Assembly (NCBI RefSeq): GCF_029269265.1
Contig: NZ_JARIXP010000004.1
Coordinates: 434,001 to 498,000, forward strand
Reading direction: 5' to 3'
DNA length: 64,000 bases
Origin: Rheinheimera sp. 1928-s
GTDB lineage: Bacteria; Pseudomonadota; Gammaproteobacteria; Enterobacterales; Alteromonadaceae
The notes beneath the pieces were generated by a model that saw only the letters and a list, made by a program, of their open reading frames with translations, did not search any database and was not told the DNA's origin. Below are positions 45,348 through 54,936 of the stretch, one piece after another. Made by a program: the position numbers and the translations under genes. The stretch's first letter is position 1, and each line of letters opens with the position of its first letter.

Positions 45348-46193
45348 GTGCCTTTATTGTTGTTAACTTTGCTGACCTTAGTGGTGTTGGCCGCGGTGTT
45401 TGTACCTCCTGCCTGGCGGCACTATCGCCGGAAAAAAATTCAGCAGCAGCCTTTTCCTGCAGCCTGGCGCCAGATCCTTAAGCAGCGTATGCCCTACTTC
45501 CGCGCTTTACCTGCCGATTTACAACTGCAACTGAAAAAGCTTATTCAGGTTTTTGTTGCCGAAAAACAATTTGTCGGCTGTGCAGGTTTAACCGTCACTG
45601 ACGAAATGAAAGTCACTATAGCGGCTCAGGCTTGTTTGTTGCTGCTGAATAAACCTGCTCATTATTATCCAAAATTGCAGCAAATCCTGATTTACCCGGC
45701 CGCTTTTGTGGTGCCTGCCCAGCAGTCAGATGCTGCAGGGGTGGTGAGTGAAAGTGCACAGGTACGTTTGGGTGAATCCTGGCACACCGGCCAGATTGTG
45801 TTGTCATGGGTCGATACTTTGCACTCTGCCGCCATCTGCAACGATGGACATAATCTGGTGATCCATGAATTTGCTCATCAGCTCGATCAACTCAAAGGCC
45901 AGGCCACAGGAGCACCTTTGCTCAGAAGCAGAGAAGCTTATCAAGAATGGTCACAGGTGTTATCCCGGGAGTTTGAGCAGCTGCAGCGCCAGTTGGCTCA
46001 TGGTTTACCTACCTTGTTTGACTCTTATGCTGCCACTAATCCAGCCGAATTTTTTGCGGTCATTTCTGAAGTGTTTTTTGAACAACCTGATTTATTCGCC
46101 GCTCAGCATCCGGCTTTGTATCAGCAATTAAAATCTTTTTATGCACTGGATCCATTGAACTGGGTGCACACTCACCCGGTAAATCAGCATTAA
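45348..46193 (+). CDS. mtfA: MtfA-like zinc peptidase (M90 family)
   Basis: 281 residues from a GTG start with GGAG eight bases ahead. The N-terminal hydrophobic segment (about 1-20) may anchor it in the membrane. The zinc motif is H173-E174-F-A-H177 in NLVIHEFAHQLD. Further conserved segments are AAQACLLLLN and SYAATNPAEFFAVISEVFFEQP, with the likely third zinc ligand Glu. MtfA modulates Mlc and hence glucose-PTS in E. coli; here the membrane anchor makes that role uncertain. Confidence 0.9.
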   Translation: MPLLLLTLLTLVVLAAVFVPPAWRHYRRKKIQQQPFPAAWRQILKQRMPYFRALPADLQLQLKKLIQVFVAEKQFVGCAGLTVTDEMKVTIAAQACLLLLNKPAHYYPKLQQILIYPAAFVVPAQQSDAAGVVSESAQVRLGESWHTGQIVLSWVDTLHSAAICNDGHNLVIHEFAHQLDQLKGQATGAPLLRSREAYQEWSQVLSREFEQLQRQLAHGLPTLFDSYAATNPAEFFAVISEVFFEQPDLFAAQHPALYQQLKSFYALDPLNWVHTHPVNQH

Positions 46194-46273
46194 CCACAGA
46201 AAAAAGTCGACCCTAGAAGGGCATTGCGCAATAATAACCGCCATTTTTTTAGCAAGCAGCGGATACACAGACA

Positions 46274-46756
46274 ATGCAAATCACCAAAGATACAGTGGTT
46301 CAGTTTCATTACACCTTATCAGACGACACTGGCGTATTAGAAAACTCCAGAAGTCAGGACCCGGTTTTATACCTGCAAGGTCATGGCAACCTGATTGAAG
46401 GTTTAGAAAAATCAATGGAAGGCCATCAGGCCGGTGATAAATTTACCGTCACTTTAGCCCCAGCCGATGCTTATGGCGAGATCGCTGCCGACTCTATTCA
46501 AAGCGTTCAGGTGAAACACCTGATGGGCGCAAAAAAATGGAAACCGGGCATGGTGGCCGTGGTCAATACAGAACAGGGTCAACGTCAGGTCACTGTAGTC
46601 AAAGTGGGCATGTTTAAAGCTGAAGTGGATACCAACCACCCATTAGCGGGCAAAACTTTAAGTTTTGATATTGATGTGATTGATGTGCGTGCCGCATCTG
46701 CAGAAGAAATCGAACATGGTCATGCCCATGGCGTAGGTGGTCATCACCACCACTAA
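46274..46756 (+). CDS. slyD: FKBP-type peptidyl-prolyl isomerase SlyD
   Basis: 160 residues. The FKBP core (about 1-70 and 125-145) surrounds an insert-in-flap chaperone domain. The His-rich C terminus (HGHAHGVGGHHHH) binds nickel and other metals in SlyD. The start is an ATG preceded by a GCGGATA-type site. A terminator follows. Confidence 0.94.
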   Translation: MQITKDTVVQFHYTLSDDTGVLENSRSQDPVLYLQGHGNLIEGLEKSMEGHQAGDKFTVTLAPADAYGEIAADSIQSVQVKHLMGAKKWKPGMVAVVNTEQGQRQVTVVKVGMFKAEVDTNHPLAGKTLSFDIDVIDVRAASAEEIEHGHAHGVGGHHHH

Positions 46757-46762
46757 GTCGCA

Positions 46763-46791
46763 GTCAGGCTTTTATTTCAGCCGGACTTTTT
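46763..46791 (+). terminator. Rho-independent terminator after slyD
   Basis: GTCAGGCT (46763-46770) pairs with AGCCGGAC (46779-46786) with one mismatch, followed by five T. A second perfect inverted repeat, GTTCAGCA/TGCTGAAC at 46793-46821, follows directly. Confidence 0.7.
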
Positions 46792-46892
46792 GGTTCAGCA
46801 GCTCTGTTGCAGTTGCTGAACTGAATTAACCCTTGTCCTTGGCCTGCGCTTTCGTTAGATTAATAGGATGTTAAAGAAAAGCCTGAGGCGTT

Positions 46893-47741
46893 ATGCTGAT
46901 GCGATATGTTTTAGCTCTTGTGGTACTGCTGTTGAGCAACTACAGTCTGGGCGAAGCATCAAAACCAATGCTGAACTGGGCAATCAATACAGGTCCTCCT
47001 TTTCATATAGTCGGCGGCACCTTTAACCAGCAAGGCCTGTGCGACCAGTTACTCTCCAGTATTCAAACTCATCTGCCCAACATCAGCCATCAAAATTTAT
47101 TGATGCCGCAAACCCGTATCCATCAAGCATTAAATAACAGAGAAACCTTATGTTTCCCTTGCATGATCCACAGAGCCCAGCCGACTAAAACAGCGGTGTT
47201 CAGTACCCCCACTCATTGGTACAGACCTCAGGGCGTGATTACCCGTCAGGCGCTGGCCGATCATTTAACTGAACAATTTGGCACGCCCCTGGTATTGACC
47301 AGACTGCTCCAAGCTAAAATCTTTAAACTTGGACTGGCCGCAGGTCGCAGATATGGGGATATAGAACCTTTACTGGAGCCTCATCGTAAAAGTGAGTTAA
47401 TACGCTCTGGGGATGATGGTCCTGTCGCCTTACTGAAAATGATCCAAAGTGGCCGTATTGATTACACTCTGGACTACGACATTATTCTGACATACCTGAA
47501 CAAAACAGCGCCGGAGCAGGCCAAAGGTCTGGTGTATGTGCCCATTGCCGAGTTATCCGCGCCTATTGCCGGAGCCGTGGGTTGCAGCAATAGCGACTGG
47601 GGCAAACAACAAATTGAACTCATTAACACTGTGATACCCAAAGTTCAGGCCGATCCGGCTTTTCAGCACAGCCTTGAATTGTGGTTTGATGGTAAGGTTT
47701 TGTCAGCACCGTCGGAGTCAAAAATCAAGCAAGAGCAGTAA
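46893..47741 (+). CDS. TIGR02285-like periplasmic binding protein
   Basis: 282 residues with a signal peptide (about 1-22). The mature part has NWAINTGPPFHIVGG, a CDQL..CFPCMI cysteine pattern, and SGRIDYTLDYDIILTYL, which resembles the TIGR02285 family of family-3-like solute-binding folds. No transporter genes are adjacent. It lies 92 bases before the enlarged PBP gene. Confidence 0.72.
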   Translation: MLMRYVLALVVLLLSNYSLGEASKPMLNWAINTGPPFHIVGGTFNQQGLCDQLLSSIQTHLPNISHQNLLMPQTRIHQALNNRETLCFPCMIHRAQPTKTAVFSTPTHWYRPQGVITRQALADHLTEQFGTPLVLTRLLQAKIFKLGLAAGRRYGDIEPLLEPHRKSELIRSGDDGPVALLKMIQSGRIDYTLDYDIILTYLNKTAPEQAKGLVYVPIAELSAPIAGAVGCSNSDWGKQQIELINTVIPKVQADPAFQHSLELWFDGKVLSAPSESKIKQEQ

Positions 47742-47833
47742 TTGGAGATAAATCAGTATGTTTGATCGACAAACTTCAGCAAAATTCAGCTGCAAAGCCT
47801 GCTTATACCAGTTAAAATCGAACGAAATGGCAG

Positions 47834-50800
47834 ATGCCTGAACTCATGGATAAGAACTTGTCATCCCCACCAGATTTTAATCAAATGCAATTTGATAACT
47901 ACCGCGACGAAAGACCGTCAGAGCAAGCTGCACCTGTGGTTCAGCAACGGCGGCGTCGCAGCCTGCTCCCCTGGTTATTTATTTTATTGCTGCTTTCTGG
48001 CGCCGCGCTGGTCCTCTACGAGCTGTCGACAGCCCATTATCAATCCACAGAAATCAGTGCTTATGCGAAAAAGCTGACCTATAAGCTGCAATCAGGCCCA
48101 ACAGAACAAGTGTCTTACCCTATAGCCGGGCCTTTTGACCAACGTTTAGGCTATTCCAAATTACCCAAATTTATTCCAGCTTTAACCCAGCGTAATTTTG
48201 TGGTTGAGCAACAAGCTGCGTTTTCGCCTGAAATGCTGTTTTACACTCAGTTAGGTTTTTTTCCGCCTTACCGCGAAAAAGCTCAGGGCGGACTATTAAT
48301 TGGCGACTGCCGTAACGAAGAGTTGTTTTCTTTTTCTCATCCACAACGAGTGTATAAACACCCGGCTGAGGTTCCTGCAGTAGTGCGTGACAGTCTGCTG
48401 TTTATAGAAAACCGTAAGTTATTAACCTCTCCTGCCCGCGCTAACCCTGCTGTCGACTGGCCACGTTTTATGATGGCTGCTGTGTCTCAGGTGACTAAAG
48501 TGTTAAATTTAGAAGGGCAATCAGCGGGCGGCAGTACGCTTGCGACCCAGATTGAAAAGTACCGTCATTCGCCACAAGGTTTAACCCAGGGCTTTACAGA
48601 CAAATTTTTGCAGATGGTGTCAGGCTCAGTGCGGGCTTATCGTTATGGTGCCGACACCTCATTAACCCGGCATGAAGTGGTATTGGATTATTTAAACTCT
48701 GTACCTCTGTCCTCAGCTCCGGGTTTTGGTGAAGTGCATGGTGTGGGTGATGCGTTATGGGCCTGGTTTGGCACCGACTTTAGCCGTTTTAATCAGGTAT
48801 TAAATGCTGAAGCTACAGAACAAAATAAAAGCTTAAGAGGCTTGGCTTTACGCCAGGTATTGGCGCTGATGATAGCCCAGCGTCGCCCCTCTTATTATTT
48901 ATTGCAAGGCCATGATGATTTAGAGCAACTGACCAACAGCCATTTACGAGTACTGGCCAATGCGAAAGTGATAGATAAAGATCTGGCCGATTCAGCCATG
49001 TCACAGCGTTTATTGTTTAAAGGTGGTAAAGCGCCGGGCATTAAACAAGATGCGCAAACCCTCAAAGGCATTAACGTAGCTCGTGGTCGTTTAGGTACTC
49101 TGCTGAATCAACAGCTTTATGATTTAGACCGGCTGGATTTAACGGCCAAAGTGTCTTTGCATCACGAATTGCAACAAAAAGTCAGCCATTACCTCAATAG
49201 TCTGGCCTCCCCTGTGGTCGCGGAAAAAGTCGGCTTGTTGGGTGAAAAACTGTTAAGTGCCAGCAATACCGACAAAGTCACTTACAGTTTTACCTTGTTT
49301 GAAAAAACGCCGGGCGGTAACAGAGTGCGGGTTCAAACCGACAATACCGACCAGCCTTTTGATTTAAACGAAGGCAGCAAACTGGAACTGGGTTCTACCG
49401 CTAAGTTACGGGTTCTGACCACTTATCTGGAAATAGTAGCCGAGCTGCATGACTCTTTTATTGATGAACTGCCGGAAAACCTGTTAAACCTTGAAATAGC
49501 GCCAAACGATCATTTAACCCGCTGGGCTGCCACTTATATGGCGCATACGGCCGATCGTGATTTATCAAAAATGCTGGATGCTGCTTTACAACGCACTTAT
49601 TCAGCCTCTCCTGTCGAACGCTTTTTTACCGGCGGTGGTTTGCAGGTATTTAACAACTTCCAGAAAAAAGAAGACAGCAGAGTTCCTACTGTACTGGAGT
49701 CGTTAAAAGAATCCATCAACCTGCCTTTTGTCCGTATTATGCGCGACATCGTATCCTACAGCAGCAGTTACCAGACGGCAGGCAGTACCTCGTTGTTACT
49801 GAAAAACGACAAAGACCCCCGTCGTGAAGAGTATTTACGCCGTTTTGCCGATAAAGAAGGCAGCTCTTTCCTGCAAAGGTTCTGGCGTAAGTACCAGAAA
49901 AAAACCGAAGAAGACCGTTTAAACACCTTTTTTGAAGGTTTAAAACAAACGCCGGATCGTTTAGCTGCAGTGCACCGTTATTTGTTGCCTGAGTCTGACT
50001 TTGCCAAATTCAGCGCCTTCTTGCAGCAACGTTTGCCGGAAGAAAATTTGACGGTCAAAGACATTGATGAGCTGTATAACAAATACGGCCCTGGTAAATT
50101 CAGTCTGATGGATCAAGGCTATATAGCCCGGGTTCACCCGCTGGAATTATGGTTACTGAGTTTTATGCAACAAAACCCGCAGGCGACGTTAACAGAAGCT
50201 GTGAATGCTTCAGCAGAGCAACGTCAGCAGGTGTACCGCTGGTTGTTCAGAACCTCTAACCGCAGCGCAAGGGATACCCGTATCCGCATTATGCTGGAAG
50301 TAGAAGCTTTTCTGGATATCCACCAGCGCTGGAAAAAACTGGGTTATGCCTTTGATCACCTGGTGCCGTCACTGGGCACGGCTTTAGGCAGCTCTGGTGA
50401 CAGGCCCGCGTCTTTGGCAGAACTGATAGGTATTATTCAGAATGACGGTATGTTACTGCCGACAGTCAGGGTAGATCAGCTGCATTTTGCCGCCAATACA
50501 CCTTATGAAGTGAAGTTGAAGTATCAGCCAAATGAAGCACAGCGAGTGATGAAACCAGAAGTAGCCAGAGCCCTGCGTTTTGCCTTGTCGCAAGTGGCAG
50601 ATGGCGGTACTGCCCGTCGTTTACAGGGGTCATTCACTAAAGCTGATGGTTCGCCTTTAGTCATAGGTGGAAAAACAGGTACGGGTGATAACAAAATGGC
50701 AACCCAGGTGATCCGTGGTCGCACAGTGCAATCGACCACCATCAACCGCACTGCAACTTTTGTGTTTTACCTGGGAGAGAATCACTTCGGTACTCTGACC

Positions 50801-50923
50801 GCTTTTGTACCGGGTAAAGGCGCTGAAGATTTCAGCTTCACTTCTGCCCTGCCGCTGCAAGTTCTTAAAGGCATGGCGCCTATACTAAGTCCTTACATCC
50901 AGCAAGGTCAGCTTTGCCGTTAA
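47834..50923 (+). CDS. Class A penicillin-binding protein, enlarged (transglycosylase-transpeptidase)
   Basis: 1029 residues. A basic N terminus (RRRRR) precedes one membrane span (about 43-65). The GT51 glycosyltransferase domain has Glu192 in FIENRKL (variant of EDRRF) and GGSTLATQIEK. The transpeptidase domain has all three motifs: S521-T-A-K524, S627-I-N629 and K947-T-G949 (GGKTGTGDN). The SxN to KTG distance of about 320 residues is far above the usual spacing of roughly 200, because of an inserted, charged, helical segment (about 650-830). It is not a typical PBP1a, 1b or 1c. The ATG of residue 5 is an alternative start. Confidence 0.85.
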   Translation: MPELMDKNLSSPPDFNQMQFDNYRDERPSEQAAPVVQQRRRRSLLPWLFILLLLSGAALVLYELSTAHYQSTEISAYAKKLTYKLQSGPTEQVSYPIAGPFDQRLGYSKLPKFIPALTQRNFVVEQQAAFSPEMLFYTQLGFFPPYREKAQGGLLIGDCRNEELFSFSHPQRVYKHPAEVPAVVRDSLLFIENRKLLTSPARANPAVDWPRFMMAAVSQVTKVLNLEGQSAGGSTLATQIEKYRHSPQGLTQGFTDKFLQMVSGSVRAYRYGADTSLTRHEVVLDYLNSVPLSSAPGFGEVHGVGDALWAWFGTDFSRFNQVLNAEATEQNKSLRGLALRQVLALMIAQRRPSYYLLQGHDDLEQLTNSHLRVLANAKVIDKDLADSAMSQRLLFKGGKAPGIKQDAQTLKGINVARGRLGTLLNQQLYDLDRLDLTAKVSLHHELQQKVSHYLNSLASPVVAEKVGLLGEKLLSASNTDKVTYSFTLFEKTPGGNRVRVQTDNTDQPFDLNEGSKLELGSTAKLRVLTTYLEIVAELHDSFIDELPENLLNLEIAPNDHLTRWAATYMAHTADRDLSKMLDAALQRTYSASPVERFFTGGGLQVFNNFQKKEDSRVPTVLESLKESINLPFVRIMRDIVSYSSSYQTAGSTSLLLKNDKDPRREEYLRRFADKEGSSFLQRFWRKYQKKTEEDRLNTFFEGLKQTPDRLAAVHRYLLPESDFAKFSAFLQQRLPEENLTVKDIDELYNKYGPGKFSLMDQGYIARVHPLELWLLSFMQQNPQATLTEAVNASAEQRQQVYRWLFRTSNRSARDTRIRIMLEVEAFLDIHQRWKKLGYAFDHLVPSLGTALGSSGDRPASLAELIGIIQNDGMLLPTVRVDQLHFAANTPYEVKLKYQPNEAQRVMKPEVARALRFALSQVADGGTARRLQGSFTKADGSPLVIGGKTGTGDNKMATQVIRGRTVQSTTINRTATFVFYLGENHFGTLTAFVPGKGAEDFSFTSALPLQVLKGMAPILSPYIQQGQLCR

Positions 50924-50927
50924 ACCA

Positions 50928-50954
50928 AGGGTCAGACTCAAAGACTCTGACCCT
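50928..50954. repeat. Inverted repeat at the PBP / GGDEF-EAL junction
   Basis: AGGGTCAGA (50928-50936) and TCTGACCCT (50946-50954) are a perfect palindrome around a 9-base loop. It lies between two convergent genes and includes the stop codon of the minus-strand gene. It resembles the repeat at 37685-37712. Confidence 0.55.
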
Positions 50955-53358
50955 GCCAAATGCCTTTAGGGAAATGTTCTTCTAGAAAACCTGCCAGCTC
51001 GGGTTGTGGTATGGGCCTGGCAATCAAATAGCCCTGCGCTATATCACAGCCCTGCTGACGCAATAGCTCCAGTTGCTCACGTGTCTCCACCCCTTCAGCC
51101 ACAACCTGAAGTTGCAGCTTTTGCACCATCGCAATAGTAGAAGCAATGATTTGAAAATCAGCGGCATTTTCCAGCATTCCTGACAAAAAGCTCTTATCAA
51201 TTTTGATGCAGTCCATCGGCATTTTTTTCAGATAACTTAAGGACGAATAGCCAGTACCAAAATCGTCGATAGCAAAATGAATACCCATGGCTTTAATTTG
51301 CGACATGATGTTCAGCATAGTGTCTATGCTCTGCACCAAAGTACGCTCTGTCAGTTCCAGTTCAAAATAAGAGCCTTGCAGCTCGTATTTATCCAGCAGT
51401 CGTTTCAGTGTTGGGATCAATTGTGGGTCAACAAACTGTTCAGCCGACAAGTTAATGGCAATACGGAAATGATGCCAGCCACTGTGCAATAAATTCAGGC
51501 ATTGCTGCATACATTGTTCGATGATCCAATAGCCCAGCGGCACTATTTGTCTGGATTGCTCCAGCACCGGGATAAACTCATCCGGCGGCACCATACCTCT
51601 GCTGGGATGACGCCAGCGGATCAGGGCTTCAAAACCATACAAAGCCCCAGTGGCTATCGTCATTTGGGGCTGAAAACTGAGACTGAACTGGTTCAGTAAC
51701 AACGCCTCTTTTAAATCCTGTTCCAGCAATACGCGCTGCTGCACCCGCTGATACATATCCAGGTTATAAGCCTGAGCGCCATTGCCACCATTCACTTTGA
51801 CTTCATGCATAGCTAAATCGGCCTGACGAATTAAATCATCAGCATCTGTCGGCGTAGCCATACTTATGGTTAAACCTATGCTGGCCGTCATGACAAAGTT
51901 TTGCTGATCAATGGTCAAAGGCTGCTGAATACGCTGCAATACCTGACTTGCTAAACGAAAAGGCGCATCCACATCTGCCTGTTGCGGCAACACAAAAACA
52001 AACTCATCGCCACCAAAACGACATAGCAAATCGTTGACACCACAACAATCTTCTAACCGCAGCGCAACCAGTTTCAGTAACTTATCTCCCTGCGCATGGC
52101 CCAGGCTGTCGTTGATGCGTTTGAAGTCATCCAAATCAACAAAAAGCACAGCCAGAAATTTGTTCTCCGTGCTTTGGCTGCTCAGCATACGCTCCAGTTG
52201 ATACTGCAACATATTCCGGTTCGGCAACGTAGTCAGTAAGTCGTACATCGCCACTTTTTCCAGCTCATTGGTATGCTGCTCTACTTTATGGTTCAGTTGC
52301 TCCAGTTCAATACTTAACTCATCAGCAGCCTGACGTAATAAATCCACTTCATCCGGCCAGATGCTGGCATCAAACTGGCTTTGCTGACGAAAACCTGCAT
52401 ATTGTTTTTGTGATAGTAAAGGTAAAGCCTGACTGAGCTTTTTTAACCTCAGACTGATGCGGCGCATGATCAGATACACCAGCAGCACCATACCGCCAAA
52501 TAAAAACACTGAGGTAATGAGCAATTGACGACGATAGCCATTATTAGTAGCGACAAAATCACTGATATTGTCCACCACAGTCAGGTACACGCCCTGGCTT
52601 TGCATTTCAAAAGCGGAGATCAGGTACTGCTGGCCATTGTGATGCAATTCCAGCCCTTCACTTAAAGCCAAATCCGCTTCAAGATCTGAGACTTTTTGCA
52701 ACAGTGCTGTGACTAACCGCGGGTTAGAGCTGGACACCAGTTCGCGGTTGATTTTCCCTGTTGCTGATTTACTGGCCCGGATCAAGGCCACATCAGAATT
52801 TAAGCTTTGATGCAACGCCGATAAAATATCAACCAGCGTTGTGGTCACTGTCATCACGGCCACTTCACCTGAGGCGTTCAGCACAGGCAAACTCAGCTGT
52901 TTGACACAATACTGTACACATAAATTAATAGTCGACGGACTTTGTTGTTTCAGTACCTTTTGCACTAAAGTGGGAGAAAAATAAGAGGTTTGCTGACCAC
53001 TATTAAACAGCAGTTGCATATCGCTGTTGTGCAACCAAATTTGCTCAATATTCAGATGCAGTTGCATATTGGCGCTTTGTTCAGCCAGATGCTGAATAAA
53101 AATTGAAAAATCAGGGTGCTGGCTTAACTGCACCAGATCAGAAAAGCTTTCCAACCAGACCCGCAGCTGTTGCTCAATAATGGTATTTTGTTGCAGATAC
53201 TGCTGTCTTGCCGATTCACGTTTGACCTGCTGCTGCTGATCAAACTCCTCGCTCATTCGCATCAAACCCAAACTGGTTTGCAGCACCGTCATACAAAGCA
53301 AAGCGCTGATGGTCGCCAGCAGAATTTTCCAGGGTAAACTAAATACAAAAGGCCGCAT
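50938..53358 (-). CDS. GGDEF-EAL cyclic-di-GMP protein with periplasmic sensor domain
   Basis: About 806 residues from the ATG at 53358; a GTG at 53394 is an alternative. Two membrane spans (about 5-28 and 275-300) flank a periplasmic sensor domain of about 245 residues. A short HAMP-like or coiled region follows. The GGDEF domain has an intact GGDEF in CRFGGDEFVFVLP; the I-site Arg is replaced by Gly. The EAL domain has FEALIRWRHP and DDFGTGYSSLSYLKKMPMDCIKIDKSFLSG, which keeps the metal-binding residues. It is the last gene of a three-gene unit. Confidence 0.92.
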   Translation of the reverse strand: MRPFVFSLPWKILLATISALLCMTVLQTSLGLMRMSEEFDQQQQVKRESARQQYLQQNTIIEQQLRVWLESFSDLVQLSQHPDFSIFIQHLAEQSANMQLHLNIEQIWLHNSDMQLLFNSGQQTSYFSPTLVQKVLKQQSPSTINLCVQYCVKQLSLPVLNASGEVAVMTVTTTLVDILSALHQSLNSDVALIRASKSATGKINRELVSSSNPRLVTALLQKVSDLEADLALSEGLELHHNGQQYLISAFEMQSQGVYLTVVDNISDFVATNNGYRRQLLITSVFLFGGMVLLVYLIMRRISLRLKKLSQALPLLSQKQYAGFRQQSQFDASIWPDEVDLLRQAADELSIELEQLNHKVEQHTNELEKVAMYDLLTTLPNRNMLQYQLERMLSSQSTENKFLAVLFVDLDDFKRINDSLGHAQGDKLLKLVALRLEDCCGVNDLLCRFGGDEFVFVLPQQADVDAPFRLASQVLQRIQQPLTIDQQNFVMTASIGLTISMATPTDADDLIRQADLAMHEVKVNGGNGAQAYNLDMYQRVQQRVLLEQDLKEALLLNQFSLSFQPQMTIATGALYGFEALIRWRHPSRGMVPPDEFIPVLEQSRQIVPLGYWIIEQCMQQCLNLLHSGWHHFRIAINLSAEQFVDPQLIPTLKRLLDKYELQGSYFELELTERTLVQSIDTMLNIMSQIKAMGIHFAIDDFGTGYSSLSYLKKMPMDCIKIDKSFLSGMLENAADFQIIASTIAMVQKLQLQVVAEGVETREQLELLRQQGCDIAQGYLIARPIPQPELAGFLEEHFPKGIWQGQSL

Positions 53359-53363
53359 GCTAT

Positions 53364-54563
53364 TTAAAACCAATACATCAGTTGCATAGCCCACATTTGC
53401 CAGTATTCAGATTTATTATGCTGCAAGTCCGGCATCACAGGGTAAGCTAAACGTGCCGTGCCCTTCACCCAGTGGTGCTCCATAGTTAAACGCAGATTGT
53501 CTTTAATATCATAAGTTAAACCTAAAGTGACATCATCCTGATAACCAAAATAGGCAGGCACCATACCGCCTGTACTTTGTGAAAACTTAACCCCACTGCG
53601 ATCATCTTTGTCCAAATCAAAGATATCCACACTCAACAGTGCCCAGGTACGTGGCATCAGGTTATAGCGCCCCTGCAGATACCAGCCCTGACTAAAACTG
53701 TTGCGTTTAAAACCAGGTACATAAAAATCACTGATATCCAGCCGCTCCTGCACCCATTCACTGCTCAACTCCCAGTATTCAGCCGCATAACGACCATTTA
53801 ACATCACCCGTTGTACTGTCATGGCACCATCGCTGTATAAATCCAGTTCGGCTTTTTTGTAGCTGAAGTCTGAGTCGAGCAAAGATAGCCCCAATTGCCA
53901 GGCGGATTGATCCGGTCGCCAGAACACACTAGCCTGATGCACATAGTCTTGTTCAGCATTCCCTTGGGCTTGCGTACTTAACAGGATCTGACCTTGCTCT
54001 TTACTTAAGTTGGTTGCGCCCCAACTCCAGTTCAGTTCAATTTCACCTATGCTGGTGTCGTGGGTACTTTTTAATGCCAGACCATCACTGCCCACAGCAA
54101 TATCGCGAAAAGAATCAAAATAGACAGATTGTGGCAATACTATGGCATTGCGGGTAAAAGGCACATCGCGGGTGGCAGAATAAAGCCAATGTTGGTTTTT
54201 AAAGCGACCAATAAACAAATTCAGTCGCCAGTCAAAATCGCTGTATAAAGTCCAATCTAAAAATAAGTAGTCCAGCCGGGTTCCTTTGGTGTAGCGGCGG
54301 CCACCATCCAGATACACCGCCTGTCCAGCCAGACGCAGCTTCTCCGACACCCCCCAGGACATATTGACTCCGACATCAGTCAACTCTGCGGAAATACTGT
54401 CATCCAGATTAACAAAGTTAGTCTCAGGCGCCTGAATGAGGCCCTGTGAAATAAAACCATGCCATTGCAGTTCATCAGCCTGCAACTGCCATGAGCAGCT
54501 CAGCAGTAGTAAAAGACACAGCTTACTGCGTAACATGAATGACTTTAAGCGTGGATAGTTCAT
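53364..54563 (-). CDS. Predicted outer-membrane beta-barrel protein
   Basis: About 399 residues from the ATG at 54563; ATGs at 54575 and 54536 are possible. The signal peptide has a core LCLLLLLSCSW and ends LQA-DEL. The mature protein is aromatic-rich with alternating strands and ends in QLMYWF, as outer-membrane barrels do. It includes GRFKNQHWLYSATRDVPFTRNAIVLPQSVYFDSFR, a pattern seen in porin-like proteins next to GGDEF/EAL genes. Its start overlaps the end of the PstS-like gene and its stop lies 5 bases before the GGDEF-EAL start. Substrate unknown. Confidence 0.75.
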   Translation of the reverse strand: MNYPRLKSFMLRSKLCLLLLLSCSWQLQADELQWHGFISQGLIQAPETNFVNLDDSISAELTDVGVNMSWGVSEKLRLAGQAVYLDGGRRYTKGTRLDYLFLDWTLYSDFDWRLNLFIGRFKNQHWLYSATRDVPFTRNAIVLPQSVYFDSFRDIAVGSDGLALKSTHDTSIGEIELNWSWGATNLSKEQGQILLSTQAQGNAEQDYVHQASVFWRPDQSAWQLGLSLLDSDFSYKKAELDLYSDGAMTVQRVMLNGRYAAEYWELSSEWVQERLDISDFYVPGFKRNSFSQGWYLQGRYNLMPRTWALLSVDIFDLDKDDRSGVKFSQSTGGMVPAYFGYQDDVTLGLTYDIKDNLRLTMEHHWVKGTARLAYPVMPDLQHNKSEYWQMWAMQLMYWF

Positions 54564-54936
54564 CTGAATTCTCAATATAACCTATAGCCCCTTCGGTATT
54601 TGCTACCATTTCGCGCATTTGTTGCTCTGAAGTCAGCACCACAGGCGCTGCACCTAAACCCGAATAGGTAATTTTCTGCCAAATCCTGTCCAACTGATAA
54701 GGAAACATCTGCAGTTTCTCTTTGGCAAAACTCTGATGTATCGGATTTTTTGCCGACAACACAAAGACCCGGATCGCTTTGCCATCGGGCCAGTTTTGTT
54801 GCCGCATAGAATAGATGGCACGCAACTGAGTGACTGTCAGTTGGTCCATAGGCACGGCAGGATGCGTTACGACTTCAGTAGCTAAAGCAGAACATGCCCA
54901 AAGCACAAAGCCAGCAACGGCGAACTTGATATTCAC
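54523..54936 (-). CDS. Small PstS-like periplasmic binding protein
   Basis: About 137 residues from the GTG at 54936 (VNIKFAVAGFVLWACSALA signal peptide). The mature part has DQLTVTQLRAIYSMRQQNWPDGKAIRVFVL, IHQSFAKEKLQMFPYQLDRIWQKITYSG and NTEGAIGYIENS, matching the phosphate-type substrate-binding fold but only about half the length of PstS. It is the first gene of the unit with the beta-barrel and the GGDEF-EAL protein, suggesting ligand sensing rather than transport. A longer frame begins at 54990. Confidence 0.8.
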   Translation of the reverse strand: MNIKFAVAGFVLWACSALATEVVTHPAVPMDQLTVTQLRAIYSMRQQNWPDGKAIRVFVLSAKNPIHQSFAKEKLQMFPYQLDRIWQKITYSGLGAAPVVLTSEQQMREMVANTEGAIGYIENSDELSTLKVIHVTQ

